Of a stretch of DNA of 62,322 nt, positions 1 through 8,445 are shown piece by piece (within the stretch, counting starts at the first letter, position 1; each line of letters opens with the position of its first letter). The translations under genes were made by a program, and so were the position numbers. This DNA comes from Sutterella wadsworthensis 2_1_59BFAA (GTDB lineage Bacteria > Pseudomonadota > Gammaproteobacteria > Burkholderiales > Burkholderiaceae_F): the NCBI RefSeq assembly GCF_000297775.1, contig NZ_JH815515.1:173700-236021 (forward strand), written 5' to 3'. The notes beneath the pieces are model-generated. The model was not told the origin of the DNA. It saw nothing but the letters and a program-made list of their open reading frames with translations, and did not search any database.

Positions 1-154
1 CGAAGCGTTGGGAGAAGGTACGGACGGCCTCGGAGAAGGCTTCGGGGCCCAGCGGGCGGCCCGATGCTCGAAGCTCGGAAACGTACTGGTCGATATGGTT
101 ATCGAGGGGGTTGGTGGACTTCTTACGAGAATTGCGTTTGGTATTCGTGTTCAT
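1..154 (-). CDS. Partial ORF at window edge, possible transposase N-terminus
   Basis: An ATG on the minus strand at 154 opens a frame that runs without a stop off the left edge, giving 51 visible residues. The N-terminus is basic and Asn/Lys/Arg-rich, followed by a likely helical stretch containing DQYVSELRASGRPL. Codon choice is GC3-rich, as in real genes here. I do not recognise the family. Its position next to a transposase remnant and its basic start make a transposase N-terminus (for example IS256-like) plausible, but this is inference. The plus-strand frame over the same bases looks like a shadow. Confidence 0.4.
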   Translation of the reverse strand, partial: MNTNTKRNSRKKSTNPLDNHIDQYVSELRASGRPLGPEAFSEAVRTFSQRF

Positions 155-301
155 TGGATGCACCCGATTGGCGGGCTCCGATTATCCCATGGACACAAAA
201 TTTCTGACGCTCTCCTCGCGCGTGAGATATTTGCGAACCCATCAGCTGCTTGTCCGTTCGACTCCAACATTTATGTCACGTCCTTCACGGAGGCAACCGA
301 A

Positions 302-1060
302 TTAGGCCCGGTGAAAACCAGCGATCCAAAGGGCGAAAAAGTGTCGACAAAGCTTCATTACCACTACTACAAGAACAAAGGCAAAGCCGCTTTGGAAGAA
401 GAAAACTTCGTCGGCGAACTCCATAAAATCCAGAAGAAGCTGGAAGGTGGGGTTGCAAGGGAAGATCTGGAGCCGGCCGAACAGAAGATGTGTGAGAAGT
501 TTTTGACTGTCATTCCCAAGCGCGGTCGCGGCAAGCCAACAGTCCTGATCAAGGATGAGCCCTGCAAAGCGGAAATGTTGAATTTTGGAATCTTCGTTCT
601 GATCTCCAATCGGCACCGTGACCCCTGGCAGGCTCTGCGACATTACCGTCGACGCAATGATATCGAAGCGTCTTACCACATGATCAAGAGCGAGCTTGAT
701 GGCGCTCGTGCCAGATGTTGGGACATAAAGCGTGTCAGAGGAAAGGAGCTATGCCGCTTAATTGCACTTAGCTACCGCTTCCATTTGCAGAATGCTTTGC
801 AGAGTACCCAGGAAGAAGCCGAGCGCCGTTCCAGAGACGAGGAACTGAGCAAGCTCGAACGCGACAGGATGGCTGGAGTAGCGGCCTGGCTCAAGAAAAC
901 CACCCTGCGACAGTTCTTGGGTTGGTTTGATTGCATCGAGACCGTCACCGTTAGGAACAAACGTGCGAAGTATCGTTGGTCGACCGAATGCACGGCGAGG
1001 GATCACCTTGCGCTTCAAATGTTGGAGGAAAATTTGGGCTCATTCTCCGTTGAGGGTTAA
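302..1060 (+). pseudogene. C-terminal remnant of IS4/IS1634-type DDE transposase
   Basis: About 250 codons resemble the C-terminal half of IS4-superfamily transposases, which cut and paste DNA with a DDE active site. The segment YRRRNDIEASYHMIK fits the Y-(2)-R-(3)-E-(6)-K signature of the IS4 family exactly and supplies the catalytic Glu. The segment before it (FVLISNRHRDP) is the usual strand preceding that motif. The two upstream Asp residues and the N-terminal half are not visible. The frame happens to stay open back to base 8, but that part does not look like transposase and overlaps a better minus-strand frame. It ends with TAA at 1058. Probably a dead fragment. Confidence 0.7.
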
Positions 1061-1217
1061 CACCTAAAGGCGAGAGATCGAGTTAGTGTGTATTTTTTCC
1101 GCTTTTAGGAAGAGAACTGAGGGCAGGCACGCTCTGAGGAACGCTGCCGAAGGGCGAACCGTCCAGATGATATCTTGTAGAAAGACTGTTCTTTTTCGAG
1201 TACAATCTCATAATAAT

Positions 1218-1246
1218 AAAAAAGCTCCCGAAACAGGAGCTTTTTA
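1218..1246. terminator. Bidirectional rho-independent terminator
   Basis: Arms AAAAAGCTCC (1219-1228) and GGAGCTTTTT (1236-1245) form a 10-bp stem with a short loop and A/T tracts on both sides. It can end the transposase remnant on plus and nrdB on minus. Confidence 0.8.
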
Positions 1247-1299
1247 TGTCGCACAGTCAAGCCACAGCGTACGTCAATAAAGTCGAAGACAACTGTACA

Positions 1300-2286
1300 T
1301 CAACCCTTTGCAACGCCCCAGACGTCGCCCCAGTCACCTGTAAGGGCGCCCTTTGCATAATCCACGACTTTATTTTCGAAAAAGTTCGTGTGCGATACAC
1401 CCAGCATAGCATCCACCCACGGAAGCGGATTCTTTTTGATGCCAAAGATGCCCTTCATGCCGAGACCGATGAGGCGGCGGTCGGCGATGTAGCGGATGTA
1501 GCTGCGGACCTCCTCGCGGGTGAGGCGGCGCATTTCGGAGACGCCGAAGGCGAGGTCGATGAAGCGGTCCTCGAGTTCGACCATGGTTTCGGCGATGCCG
1601 TAGATCTTGGCCTTGAGAGAGTCGTTCCAGAGTTCGGGGTTCTCGACGATGTACTCGCGGAAGAGCTTCGTCATGGACTCGGTGTGGAGCGTCTCGTCGG
1701 CGATGGACCAGGCGATGATCTGGCCCATGCCCTTCATCGTGCCGTTTCGCGTGAAGTTGAGCAGCATGACGAAGGACGAAAAGAGCTGCATGCCCTCGGT
1801 GAATGCCGAGAAGGCGGCGATCTGCGCGGCGAGGTCGCGGCTGTCCTCGGCGACTTCGTTGAAGAAGTCGTGCTTGGCGGCCATGGCCTCGTACTGCAGG
1901 AACTCGTTGTAGATGGACTCGGGGAGCCCGATCGTCTCGATGAGGTGCGAGTAGGCAGCGATGTGCACGGCCTCGCGCGCGGCGAACGACGAGAGCATCA
2001 TTCGGACCTCGGGCTGACCGAAGCGCGGGAGGTAGTGGTTGACGTAGGCGCCCGAGACGTCGATGTCGCCCTGGGTGAAGAAGCGCAGGATCTTCGTGAG
2101 GAAGTCGCGCTCGCTGTCGGTGAGCTTCTGGCCGTAGTCCTTGACGTCCTCGAGCATGGGCACTTCGGTCCAGAGCCAGTGCATCTGCTCGGACTGCATG
2201 AAGGCCTCGTAGGCCCAGGGGTACTTGAAGGGCTTGAAGCAGGTGCGGGTCGAAAGGAGCCCGCCGGCGGTGTTCTTGTCGGTCAT
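1300..2286 (-). CDS. nrdB: Ribonucleoside-diphosphate reductase, beta subunit
   Basis: A 328-residue radical-generating subunit of class I ribonucleotide reductase. It houses the di-metal centre and the tyrosyl radical that starts reduction of NDPs to dNDPs in the alpha subunit. EAVHIAAYSHLIETIG matches the E-x2-H-x3-Y motif that carries two metal ligands and the radical Tyr (E115, H118, Y122 in E. coli), and ADETLHTESM carries the second E-x2-H pair. There is no N-terminal ATP-cone extension. It lies 17 bp downstream of nrdA in the same direction, so the two are co-transcribed under the NrdR boxes upstream of nrdA. Needs oxygen for Tyr-radical formation if it is the classic Ia type. Confidence 0.95.
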   Translation of the reverse strand: MTDKNTAGGLLSTRTCFKPFKYPWAYEAFMQSEQMHWLWTEVPMLEDVKDYGQKLTDSERDFLTKILRFFTQGDIDVSGAYVNHYLPRFGQPEVRMMLSSFAAREAVHIAAYSHLIETIGLPESIYNEFLQYEAMAAKHDFFNEVAEDSRDLAAQIAAFSAFTEGMQLFSSFVMLLNFTRNGTMKGMGQIIAWSIADETLHTESMTKLFREYIVENPELWNDSLKAKIYGIAETMVELEDRFIDLAFGVSEMRRLTREEVRSYIRYIADRRLIGLGMKGIFGIKKNPLPWVDAMLGVSHTNFFENKVVDYAKGALTGDWGDVWGVAKG

Positions 2287-2303
2287 GATGTGGTTCCCTC
2301 CGG

Positions 2304-4079
2304 TCAGCCTTCGCAGGCGAGGCAGGTGGTGTTGTCGGCGACGGCCTGCATACTGATCTGATCCTCGATGCGGCGGCGCTCGACCTGGACGCCGACTCGG
2401 TCCGCCTTGCGGAGCTTGTCGGAGCGGTTGTAGTAGAGGCTCTTGAGGCCCTTCTTCCAGGCGGAGAAGTGGCAGGCGTGCAGATAGGCGATCGAGACGT
2501 CGGGCGGGAAGAAGAGGTTCACGCTCTGGCCCTGGTCGATGAATGCCTGCCTGTCGGCGGCAAGTTCAATGATCCAGCGCTGGTCGAGTTCGATGGCGGT
2601 CTTGAAGACGTCGCGCACTTCCTTCGGAAGGTCCTCACGGTGCTGCACGGAGCCGTCATGGGCGATGATGTCGGCCCAGACGTCATCCGTGTCAAGGCCG
2701 CGCTTTGCGAGCTCGGCCTTGAGAAAGCGGTTCTTCACGATGTAGGCGCCGGAGATCGTATCCTGACGGTAGATGTTGGCACGATAGGGCTCGATCGAGG
2801 GACTCGTGCCGCCCATGATGAGGGACGAGGAGGCATTGGGCGCGACGGCCATGCGGTGCGAGAAGCGGCGCATGACGCCGGAGTCGGCCGCGTCGGGACA
2901 GGGGCCGCGCTCGGCGCACAGGCGCGCGTCGGCCTTTTCGACCGCTGCGGCGATGTGCCTGAACATGTCGCGGTTCGTGAACTTGGCGGCGGCGGACTCG
3001 AAGGCGATGCCGCGCTTCTGCAGATAGGCGTGAAAGCCCATGGCGCCGAGGCCCACGCTGCGCTCGCGCATGGCGGAGTAACGCGCGCGGCGGATGCCGT
3101 CGGGCGCGTGCTCGATGAAGTACTGGAGCACGTTGTCGAGGAACTCCATCGCGTCGTCGATGAACTGCTCGTTGCCGCGCCACTCGTCGTAGTACTCGAG
3201 GTTGACGGAGGAGAGGCAGCAGACGGCCGTGCGGTCCTTCGAGGTCGGCAGGAAAATCTCGGTGCAGAGGTTGGAGCCGTGAATGGAGAGCCCCTTGTCC
3301 TTGAGCCAGGAGGGCAGCGCGCGGTTGGCCGTGTCGGTGAAGACGAGATAGGGCTCGCCCGTGTGCATGCGCATCTCAAGGAGGCGCTGCCAGAGGTCGC
3401 GGGCGGAGACGGTCGCGACGACCTCGCCCGTGGTCGGGTGACGAAGATCCCAGGAGTCGTCCGCATCGGCGTCGCGCATCGAGGCCTCGATCTTCTCCAT
3501 GAAGGCGTCGGTGATGTTGACGCCGTGGTGCAGATTGAGGGCCTTGAGGTTCTGGTCGCCCGTGGGCTTGCGCATCTCGATGAACGGAATGATGTCCGGA
3601 TGGTCGATCGAGAGGAAGGCGGCGTAGGAGCCGCGGCGGGTAGAACCCTGACGGTAGGCGAGGCAGGAGGCGTCGTAGACCTTGAGGTGCGGCATCACGC
3701 CCACGGACTTCTCGTCGGCCGAGCGGATGCCGACGTGGATGCCCACGCCGCCGCCGAGCATGGAGAGGCGGTTAACCTCGGAGAGCGTCTCGATGAGGCC
3801 TTCGGCGCTGTCGTCCATGTAGGAGAGATAGCACGAGACGGGAAGCCCGCGGCCCGTGCGGCCGAAGGCGAGAATGGGCGTCGCAAAGGAAAGCCAGTGG
3901 CGGCTTGCGTATTCGTAGATGCGGGCGGCGTGCTCCGGGTTCGAGCCGAAGGTCTCGGCCACGAACTTGAAGCGCTCCTGCGGACTCTTCTCGTCCGCGC
4001 GCATGTAGCTTTCGCGAAGGCGCATGAGCCCGAGCTCATCAAAGAGCGCGTCGCGGCTCTGATCGATCTGAACGGCCAT
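2304..4079 (-). CDS. nrdA: Ribonucleoside-diphosphate reductase, alpha subunit (no ATP cone)
   Basis: A 591-residue catalytic subunit. SNLCTEIFLP supplies the N-x-C-x-E active-site triad, PVSCYLSYMDD the first redox Cys of the barrel, and the tail ends TTCLACEG with the CxxC pair that shuttles electrons from thioredoxin or glutaredoxin. The start at 4079 is preceded by GAAAGGAA at good spacing; the frame is open further upstream but that extension overlaps the NrdR boxes. Classic class Ia alpha chains are about 760 residues. Here the protein begins directly in the helical R1 N-terminal domain, with no ATP-cone, so dATP activity control is probably missing. Forms an operon with nrdB. Confidence 0.95.
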   Translation of the reverse strand: MAVQIDQSRDALFDELGLMRLRESYMRADEKSPQERFKFVAETFGSNPEHAARIYEYASRHWLSFATPILAFGRTGRGLPVSCYLSYMDDSAEGLIETLSEVNRLSMLGGGVGIHVGIRSADEKSVGVMPHLKVYDASCLAYRQGSTRRGSYAAFLSIDHPDIIPFIEMRKPTGDQNLKALNLHHGVNITDAFMEKIEASMRDADADDSWDLRHPTTGEVVATVSARDLWQRLLEMRMHTGEPYLVFTDTANRALPSWLKDKGLSIHGSNLCTEIFLPTSKDRTAVCCLSSVNLEYYDEWRGNEQFIDDAMEFLDNVLQYFIEHAPDGIRRARYSAMRERSVGLGAMGFHAYLQKRGIAFESAAAKFTNRDMFRHIAAAVEKADARLCAERGPCPDAADSGVMRRFSHRMAVAPNASSSLIMGGTSPSIEPYRANIYRQDTISGAYIVKNRFLKAELAKRGLDTDDVWADIIAHDGSVQHREDLPKEVRDVFKTAIELDQRWIIELAADRQAFIDQGQSVNLFFPPDVSIAYLHACHFSAWKKGLKSLYYNRSDKLRKADRVGVQVERRRIEDQISMQAVADNTTCLACEG

Positions 4080-4161
4080 CGATGGGGTTCCTTTCAAAAG
4101 GGATTTCGGAATTTCGTGGAATCCTGGCAGATGTCTGCGGCAGAGGCGCCTGAAGGCACAC

Positions 4162-4177
4162 CCACAACATCTTGTGG
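4162..4177 (-). promoter_or_regulatory. NrdR box 1 (promoter-proximal to nrdA)
   Basis: CCACAACATCTTGTGG is a 16-bp palindrome matching the NrdR-box shape (acaCwAtATaTwGtgt). It lies 83 bp upstream of the nrdA start and is separated by exactly 16 bp from a second box, giving 32 bp centre to centre (three helical turns), the layout known for the NrdR repressor. Confidence 0.8.
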
Positions 4178-4193
4178 TTTGAAGCGTGAACGG

Positions 4194-4209
4194 ACACAAG
4201 AACTTGCGT
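4194..4209 (-). promoter_or_regulatory. NrdR box 2 (distal)
   Basis: ACACAAGAACTTGCGT is a 16-bp near-palindrome in phase with box 1. Together they predict repression of nrdAB when dATP is abundant. Confidence 0.75.
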
Positions 4210-4458
4210 CCGTGAAGTGAGTCTCATAGTACAGAGAAACCCGCCCGCGCGCCAATAAGGGAGGCCTAACCGGACAATAAGGATTATTTACGAGGCTTGT
4301 GCGACGGGACTTTGTACGCTTTTCAGAGGAACCAGGGTGTTTGACCTATTGCGCGAATGCGGTATGGGGGCGTAGAGTATGCGGAAGCGGTGCCTCGAAC
4401 GGCACCTGCAGTTCAAGATCAATCAAAAGATCAATTGGATTTGGAAACGGAAGTCATC

Positions 4459-4533
4459 ATGACGCACGCCTTCAACGCTCAGTCTCTTCTTTGGTGGTGG
4501 CACCCCCAGCAAGCGGGTACCGGCCAGAGATAG
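4459..4533 (+). CDS. trpL: trp operon leader peptide
   Basis: A 24-codon ORF starting with ATG at 4459 behind GGAAACGGAAG and ending in TAG at 4531. It holds three consecutive Trp codons (TGG at 4492-4500), the hallmark of a trp attenuation leader peptide. It is followed by an intrinsic terminator at 4572-4605 and then by trp genes. Ribosome stalling at the Trp codons when charged tRNA-Trp is scarce is the sensing step. It is too short for routine ORF calling. The recognition rests on the Trp run, the spacing to the terminator and the downstream trp genes. Confidence 0.93.
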   Translation: MTHAFNAQSLLWWWHPQQAGTGQR

Positions 4534-4605
4534 TCACGAGCGTCAAGAACGCAAGTCAACAGTTTCCCCACAACCCGCGGATGTCGAATCAGCGGGTTTT
4601 CTTTT
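4513..4605 (+). promoter_or_regulatory. trp attenuator: antiterminator and terminator
   Basis: The terminator stem is AACCCGC (4572-4578) with GCGGGTT (4592-4598) followed by TTTTCTTTT. The segment GCGGGT at 4513-4518, just downstream of the Trp codons, is identical to the 3' arm and can pair instead with ACCCGC at 4573-4578. A ribosome stalled on the Trp codons would leave 4513-4518 free to form the antiterminator. A ribosome reaching the stop codon at 4531 would cover it and allow termination. This mutually exclusive pairing is visible directly in the sequence. Confidence 0.88.
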
Positions 4606-4659
4606 ATCCAATCTCCCCCTCCGGTTCGGCAGCCGCAAGCACCAGACAAAGGTTTTGCG

Positions 4660-4791
4660 ATGTCAAGCCCAGTTCTCCCCCTCATCAGACAACTGCTCCT
4701 GAAGACCCTCAAGCCCGAGGCCAGGCCCTGGCCCGGCTTTCTCCGCGCGCCCGCCGGCACGGCCGGAATCCCCGCGGGACGCCTCCCCTGA
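4660..4791 (+). pseudogene. 43-codon ORF after attenuator, possible trpE start remnant
   Basis: The first ATG after the attenuator (4660) has AAAGG 7-8 bases upstream and opens 43 codons before TGA at 4789. In a normal operon trpE would begin here, followed by trpG. The short product is not recognisably TrpE, and no TrpE or TrpG motif was seen anywhere in 4606-4873. I read it as the stump left after loss of trpE-trpG, or a random ORF. Confidence 0.25.
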
Positions 4792-4873
4792 AGCGTCCGC
4801 GAAAACACAGGATCAACTGAAAATCAATTGAAAACCAACGGAAAAAGCCGACCGGGAATGAAAGGAGCACGAA

Positions 4874-5222
4874 ATGGATGCCCGACTTGAAACCCTCTAC
4901 CGCATGCAGCCCCTGAGCACTGCCGAAACCGACACCCTCTTCACCGAGGTCTTTGCAGGCAGCATGAGCGAGCCTGAGCTTGCGTCCCTTCTCACCGCCC
5001 TGAAGATGAAGGGCGAGACGCTCGACGAAATCCGCGGAGCGGCCGCCGCGATGCTGCGCGCCGCGAGGCCCTTCCCGAAATCCGCCTTCGAGGTGGGCGA
5101 GATCGTCGGCACGGGCGGCGACGGCGCAGGCACGATCAACGTCTCGACGATGACGGCGCTCGCCGCGGCGGGCGCAGGTCTCAGGATCGCCAAGCACGGC
5201 AACCGCGGCGTGTCGTCCCCGT
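4874..5222 (+). pseudogene. trpD: Anthranilate phosphoribosyltransferase, N-terminal part only
   Basis: ATG at 4874 follows AAAGGAG. About 115 residues match the N-terminal helical domain and the start of the PRPP-binding domain of TrpD, with the motif [14 protein letters not shown] and KHGNRGVSS intact. After KHGNRGVSS the TrpD match stops and the DNA continues, in another frame, as the end of a TrpC domain. The trpD frame then runs into TGA at 5345 with no family similarity. The remaining roughly 220 residues of TrpD, including the anthranilate site, are absent, so this step of tryptophan synthesis should be dead unless another copy exists. Confidence 0.88.
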
Positions 5223-5997
5223 CGGGCGCCTCGTCGCCCAGTCCGGCATCCGCACCCACGCCGACGTCGAGCGCGTCGCACGCGCGGCCCGCGTCTTCCT
5301 CGTGGGCTCCGTCCTCAATCAGGCCGACGACGTCTCGCTCGCCGTGAGAAGACTCGTCTTCGGCGAAATGACGGTCTGCGGCATCACACGGGCCGACGAT
5401 GCGACCAGGGCCGCGCTCGAGGGCTTTTCCGCAGCAGGCGTCGTGCTCGCGAAGCGCTCACCCAGAGCGGTCACACCCGAAGGACTCGCGGTCCTCTCGA
5501 ATGAGATCAAGGAACGCACGAAGGCCCTCGGCCTCACGATGCCCGTCACGGCCGTCGTCGACACAGACGAAACGGACGTTCTCCGGGCCATCGCCTCGCC
5601 CGCCGCCGCAGGCGCCTTCACGCCCCTCCAGATCCACGGTGACGTGACGGACGCAGACCTCGAAGGACTTCGTGTCCTGTTTCCGGGAAAGGCCCTCCAT
5701 CTCGCGGCCGCTCTCCCCGAGGACCCCGTCGCGCTCGCCGAGGCGGCCCGCAGGCTCGAGGGGCTTCTCGAGCGGGGACTCGCCGAAAGGATCGTCGTCG
5801 ACGGCACCTCGGACGGCCTCGCGGGCGGACTCACGCCCGAAAACGCACGGACCGCCGCAGCTGCGGGTGCGGCGGGGCTCGACGCGAACTCGGGCGTCGA
5901 GTCGGCGCCGGGCCTCAAGGATCCGCGCCTTCTGGCCCTCTTCGCGGGCGCCGTGCGGGGATGCCCCCGACGCAGACCCAAAAACCGAACACACTGA
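5223..5997 (+). pseudogene. trpF: TrpCF bifunctional protein lacking most of the TrpC domain; TrpF domain intact
   Basis: The frame that ends at 5997 begins in the last strand and helix of indole-3-glycerol-phosphate synthase ([23 protein letters not shown]), runs through the linker AVRRLVFGE and into a whole phosphoribosylanthranilate isomerase domain: VCGITRADDA with the catalytic Cys, LQIHGD with the basic substrate pocket, and [15 protein letters not shown] with the phosphate loop. This linker arrangement is that of the E. coli-type TrpC-TrpF fusion. The TrpC catalytic barrel is gone. TrpF could still be made from ATG at 5368 or GTG at 5302, yielding a complete isomerase of about 209 residues, but its substrate would not be made without TrpD. 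Confidence 0.85.
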
Positions 5998-6034
5998 ACT
6001 ACACAGAACCGAACTCGAAAAAGGAATCTCCATC

Positions 6035-7270
6035 ATGCTGCTCAATCCCTACTTCGGCCAATACGGCGGCCAGTTCGTCCCCGAGCTTCTCCTTCCCGCC
6101 CTCGACCAGCTCGAGCGCGCCTACGTCGACGCGAAGGACGATCCCGCCTTCAGGACGGAGCTCGACCGCCTGCTGACGACCTATGCGGGCCGTCCGACGC
6201 CGCTCACGAGGCTCACGCGCCTTACGGAGGGCACGAAGACGACGATCTACCTCAAGCGCGAGGACTTGCTGCACGGCGGCGCCCACAAAACGAACCAGGT
6301 GCTCGGCCAGGCGCTCCTCACGAAGCGCATGGGCAAGACCCGCGTGATCGCCGAGACGGGCGCGGGCCAGCACGGCGTCGCCACGGCGCTCGCCTCGGCC
6401 CTATTCGGCTTCAAGTGCAGGATCTACATGGGCGCCAAGGACGTTGAGCGCCAGAAGCCCAACGTCTTCAGGATGGAGCTCATGGGCGCCGAGGTCGTGC
6501 CCGTCACGGCGGGAAGCGGCACGCTCAAGGAGGCCTGCAACGCGGCCCTTCGCAACTGGGCCGAATCCTTCGAGGACACGCACTACATGCTCGGCACCGC
6601 CGCGGGCCCTCATCCCTTCCCGACGATCGTGCGTGAGTTCCAGAAGGTGATCGGCGAGGAGGCCCGCGCCCAGTTCGCCGAGGCCGAGAACGGACTCCTG
6701 CCCGACGCCGTCATCGCCTGCGTGGGCGGGGGCTCCAACGCCATCGGCCTCTTCACGGACTTCAGGCCCTTCGAAGACACCCGCCTTATCGGCGTCGAGC
6801 CCGCGGGCATGGGCATCGCCTCGGGCAAGCACGGCGTCACGCTCGGCGAGGGTCAGCTCGGCATCTTCTTCGGCGCGCGCTCCTACAACATGCAGACGCC
6901 CGAAGGCCAGATCAACGAGTCGTACTCGATCTCGGCCGGCCTCGACTTCCCGTCGGTCGGCCCCGAACACGCCCACCTCAAGTACACGGGCAGGGCCGAG
7001 TACGTGAGCGTCACCGACCGCGAAGCCCTCGGCGCCTTCCTCGAACTCTCCCTCAAGGAAGGCATCATCCCCGCGCTCGAAAGCTCCCACGCCCTCGCCT
7101 ACGCGCTCAAGATGGCCCGCGCGGAACCTGAAAAGGAACAGAAGCTCGTCGTCAACCTCTCGGGCCGAGGCGACAAGGACATCTTCCAGGTGGCCGCGAG
7201 GCTCGAGGCCGACGGCTGCCTGAAGGACGGCCGCCTCAGCTCCGACGCACTCGGAGCCTACGCCGACTGA
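6035..7270 (+). CDS. trpB: Tryptophan synthase beta chain
   Basis: A 411-residue PLP enzyme that condenses indole with L-serine. [17 protein letters not shown] contains the Schiff-base Lys (HKTN), GGGSNAIG the phosphate-binding loop, and ETGAGQHG the catalytic Gly-rich turn. Length is normal. ATG at 6035 is preceded by AAAAAGGAATCTC; an upstream in-frame extension overlaps trpF and is not used. Lies 37 bp after trpF and before trpA. It is intact in an otherwise broken operon, so the cell could still make tryptophan from imported indole. Confidence 0.97.
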   Translation: MLLNPYFGQYGGQFVPELLLPALDQLERAYVDAKDDPAFRTELDRLLTTYAGRPTPLTRLTRLTEGTKTTIYLKREDLLHGGAHKTNQVLGQALLTKRMGKTRVIAETGAGQHGVATALASALFGFKCRIYMGAKDVERQKPNVFRMELMGAEVVPVTAGSGTLKEACNAALRNWAESFEDTHYMLGTAAGPHPFPTIVREFQKVIGEEARAQFAEAENGLLPDAVIACVGGGSNAIGLFTDFRPFEDTRLIGVEPAGMGIASGKHGVTLGEGQLGIFFGARSYNMQTPEGQINESYSISAGLDFPSVGPEHAHLKYTGRAEYVSVTDREALGAFLELSLKEGIIPALESSHALAYALKMARAEPEKEQKLVVNLSGRGDKDIFQVAARLEADGCLKDGRLSSDALGAYAD

Positions 7271-7326
7271 GATGCGGAAAAAGACTACGGAACACACAAC
7301 GGAAACACTGCTGAATGAGAGACGCC

Positions 7327-8148
7327 ATGACCGAACGCTTTGAAAACCTCTTCGCCCGACTCGCCCAAAGGCGCGAGGGCGCATTCGTCCCCTTCGTGAA
7401 CCTCTGCGACCCCGATCCCGAGACCTCGCTCGCCGTTCTCGAAACGCTCGTCGCCTCGGGCGCCGACGCGCTAGAGCTCGGGATCCCGTTCTCCGACCCG
7501 TGCGCCGACGGCCCCGTCGTCGAGGCCTCCGCCGACAGGGCCCTCGCCAACGGCGCCACGCCCGCACGCTGCCTCGACGTACTGCGCAGGTTCAGGACCG
7601 CACATCCCGAGACGCCCGTCTGCCTCATGCTCTACATCAACCTCGTCGCGACCCCCGGCGTCAGGCGCTTCATGCAGGCCGCCGCCGACGCGGGCGCAGA
7701 CGCCGTGCTCATTCCCGACCTCCCGACGAGCATGCGCGAGGCCGAGCCCGAATGGGACGAGGCCGCCCGCGAGGCGGGCCTGCACCTCGTCGCCATCGTG
7801 CCGCCCAACGCCTCCGACGAGCGCGTCGCAAGAATCGCGGGACTCACGAGCGGATACACCTATCTGCTCTCGCGCGTCGGCATCACCGGCACCGACCACG
7901 CCTCGGGCACGCCCGCAGAGCGCATCATCCGCGACCTCGAGAGGGCCAAGGCCCCGCCCACCCTGCTCGGCTTCGGCATCTCCACGCCCGGACACGTCAG
8001 GCGCGCGCTCGAAGCGGGCGCCGCAGGCGTCATCGTGGGCTCCGCCCTCGTGAAGATCGTCTCCGAACACCTCGGCGACAGGGACGCCATGCTCAAGGCC
8101 CTCGGCAGCGCCGCCGCCTCCTTCAAGGCCGCCACGCGAACGGCCTGA
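7327..8148 (+). CDS. trpA: Tryptophan synthase alpha chain
   Basis: A 273-residue TIM-barrel that releases indole from indole-3-glycerol phosphate and channels it to TrpB. ALELGIPFSDPCADGP carries both catalytic acids (E49 and D60 in E. coli), GYTYLLSRVGITG and GFGISTPGHV the phosphate-binding loops. ATG 7327 gives the family N-terminus (TERFENLFARL); an in-frame ATG at 7315 would add four residues. Its substrate cannot be made by the truncated TrpC here, so its remaining value may be as activator of TrpB. Confidence 0.95.
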   Translation: MTERFENLFARLAQRREGAFVPFVNLCDPDPETSLAVLETLVASGADALELGIPFSDPCADGPVVEASADRALANGATPARCLDVLRRFRTAHPETPVCLMLYINLVATPGVRRFMQAAADAGADAVLIPDLPTSMREAEPEWDEAAREAGLHLVAIVPPNASDERVARIAGLTSGYTYLLSRVGITGTDHASGTPAERIIRDLERAKAPPTLLGFGISTPGHVRRALEAGAAGVIVGSALVKIVSEHLGDRDAMLKALGSAAASFKAATRTA

Positions 8149-8194
8149 AGAACCATGGACCACGCATGAGCATTCCAAATGTTTTTAGATTATT

Positions 8195-8234
8195 AAAAAA
8201 GGGGCACCCGCAGACGAAAACTTCTGCTGGCGCC
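8195..8234 (-). terminator. Hairpin with U-tract on the minus strand only
   Basis: On the minus strand, arms GGCGCCAGCAGA (8234-8223) and TCTGCGGGTGCC (8214-8203) pair with one mismatch and one G-U, followed by TTTTTT (8200-8195). No minus-strand gene ends here, so it may end an antisense or small RNA started in 8240-8440, or simply insulate trpA. Confidence 0.5.
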
Positions 8235-8445
8235 CTGCCTTCTTCACAAGAAACAGCGTCTAAACGCCTGCAACGCGGTTGCAAAAGATGTCTGACGTCC
8301 AACAGTCACGTCACGCAAGCAGAAAACACTTGCAATTAGAGGATGGTACATGATAGGATGTATCTAACAAATCAAACGACGGCATCCCGGAGGCAGGCGA
8401 ACCCGCCGCCCCGAAAGCTCCCGTCCTCTTGAAGGAGAAATTCTC

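Noticed and set aside
8-301. N-terminal extension of the transposase remnant
   Set aside because: Open by chance; it does not resemble transposase and overlaps a better minus-strand frame starting at 154.
2469-4220. Long plus-strand open frame (583 codons) opposite nrdA
   Set aside because: Antisense shadow of a GC-rich gene: Val/Gly/Arg/Asp-rich, no family features, while NrdA on the other strand has all its motifs.
4389-4407. GGTGCC/GGCACC hairpin upstream of the trp leader as a terminator
   Set aside because: No T-run follows; it lies before the leader peptide and has no clear role.
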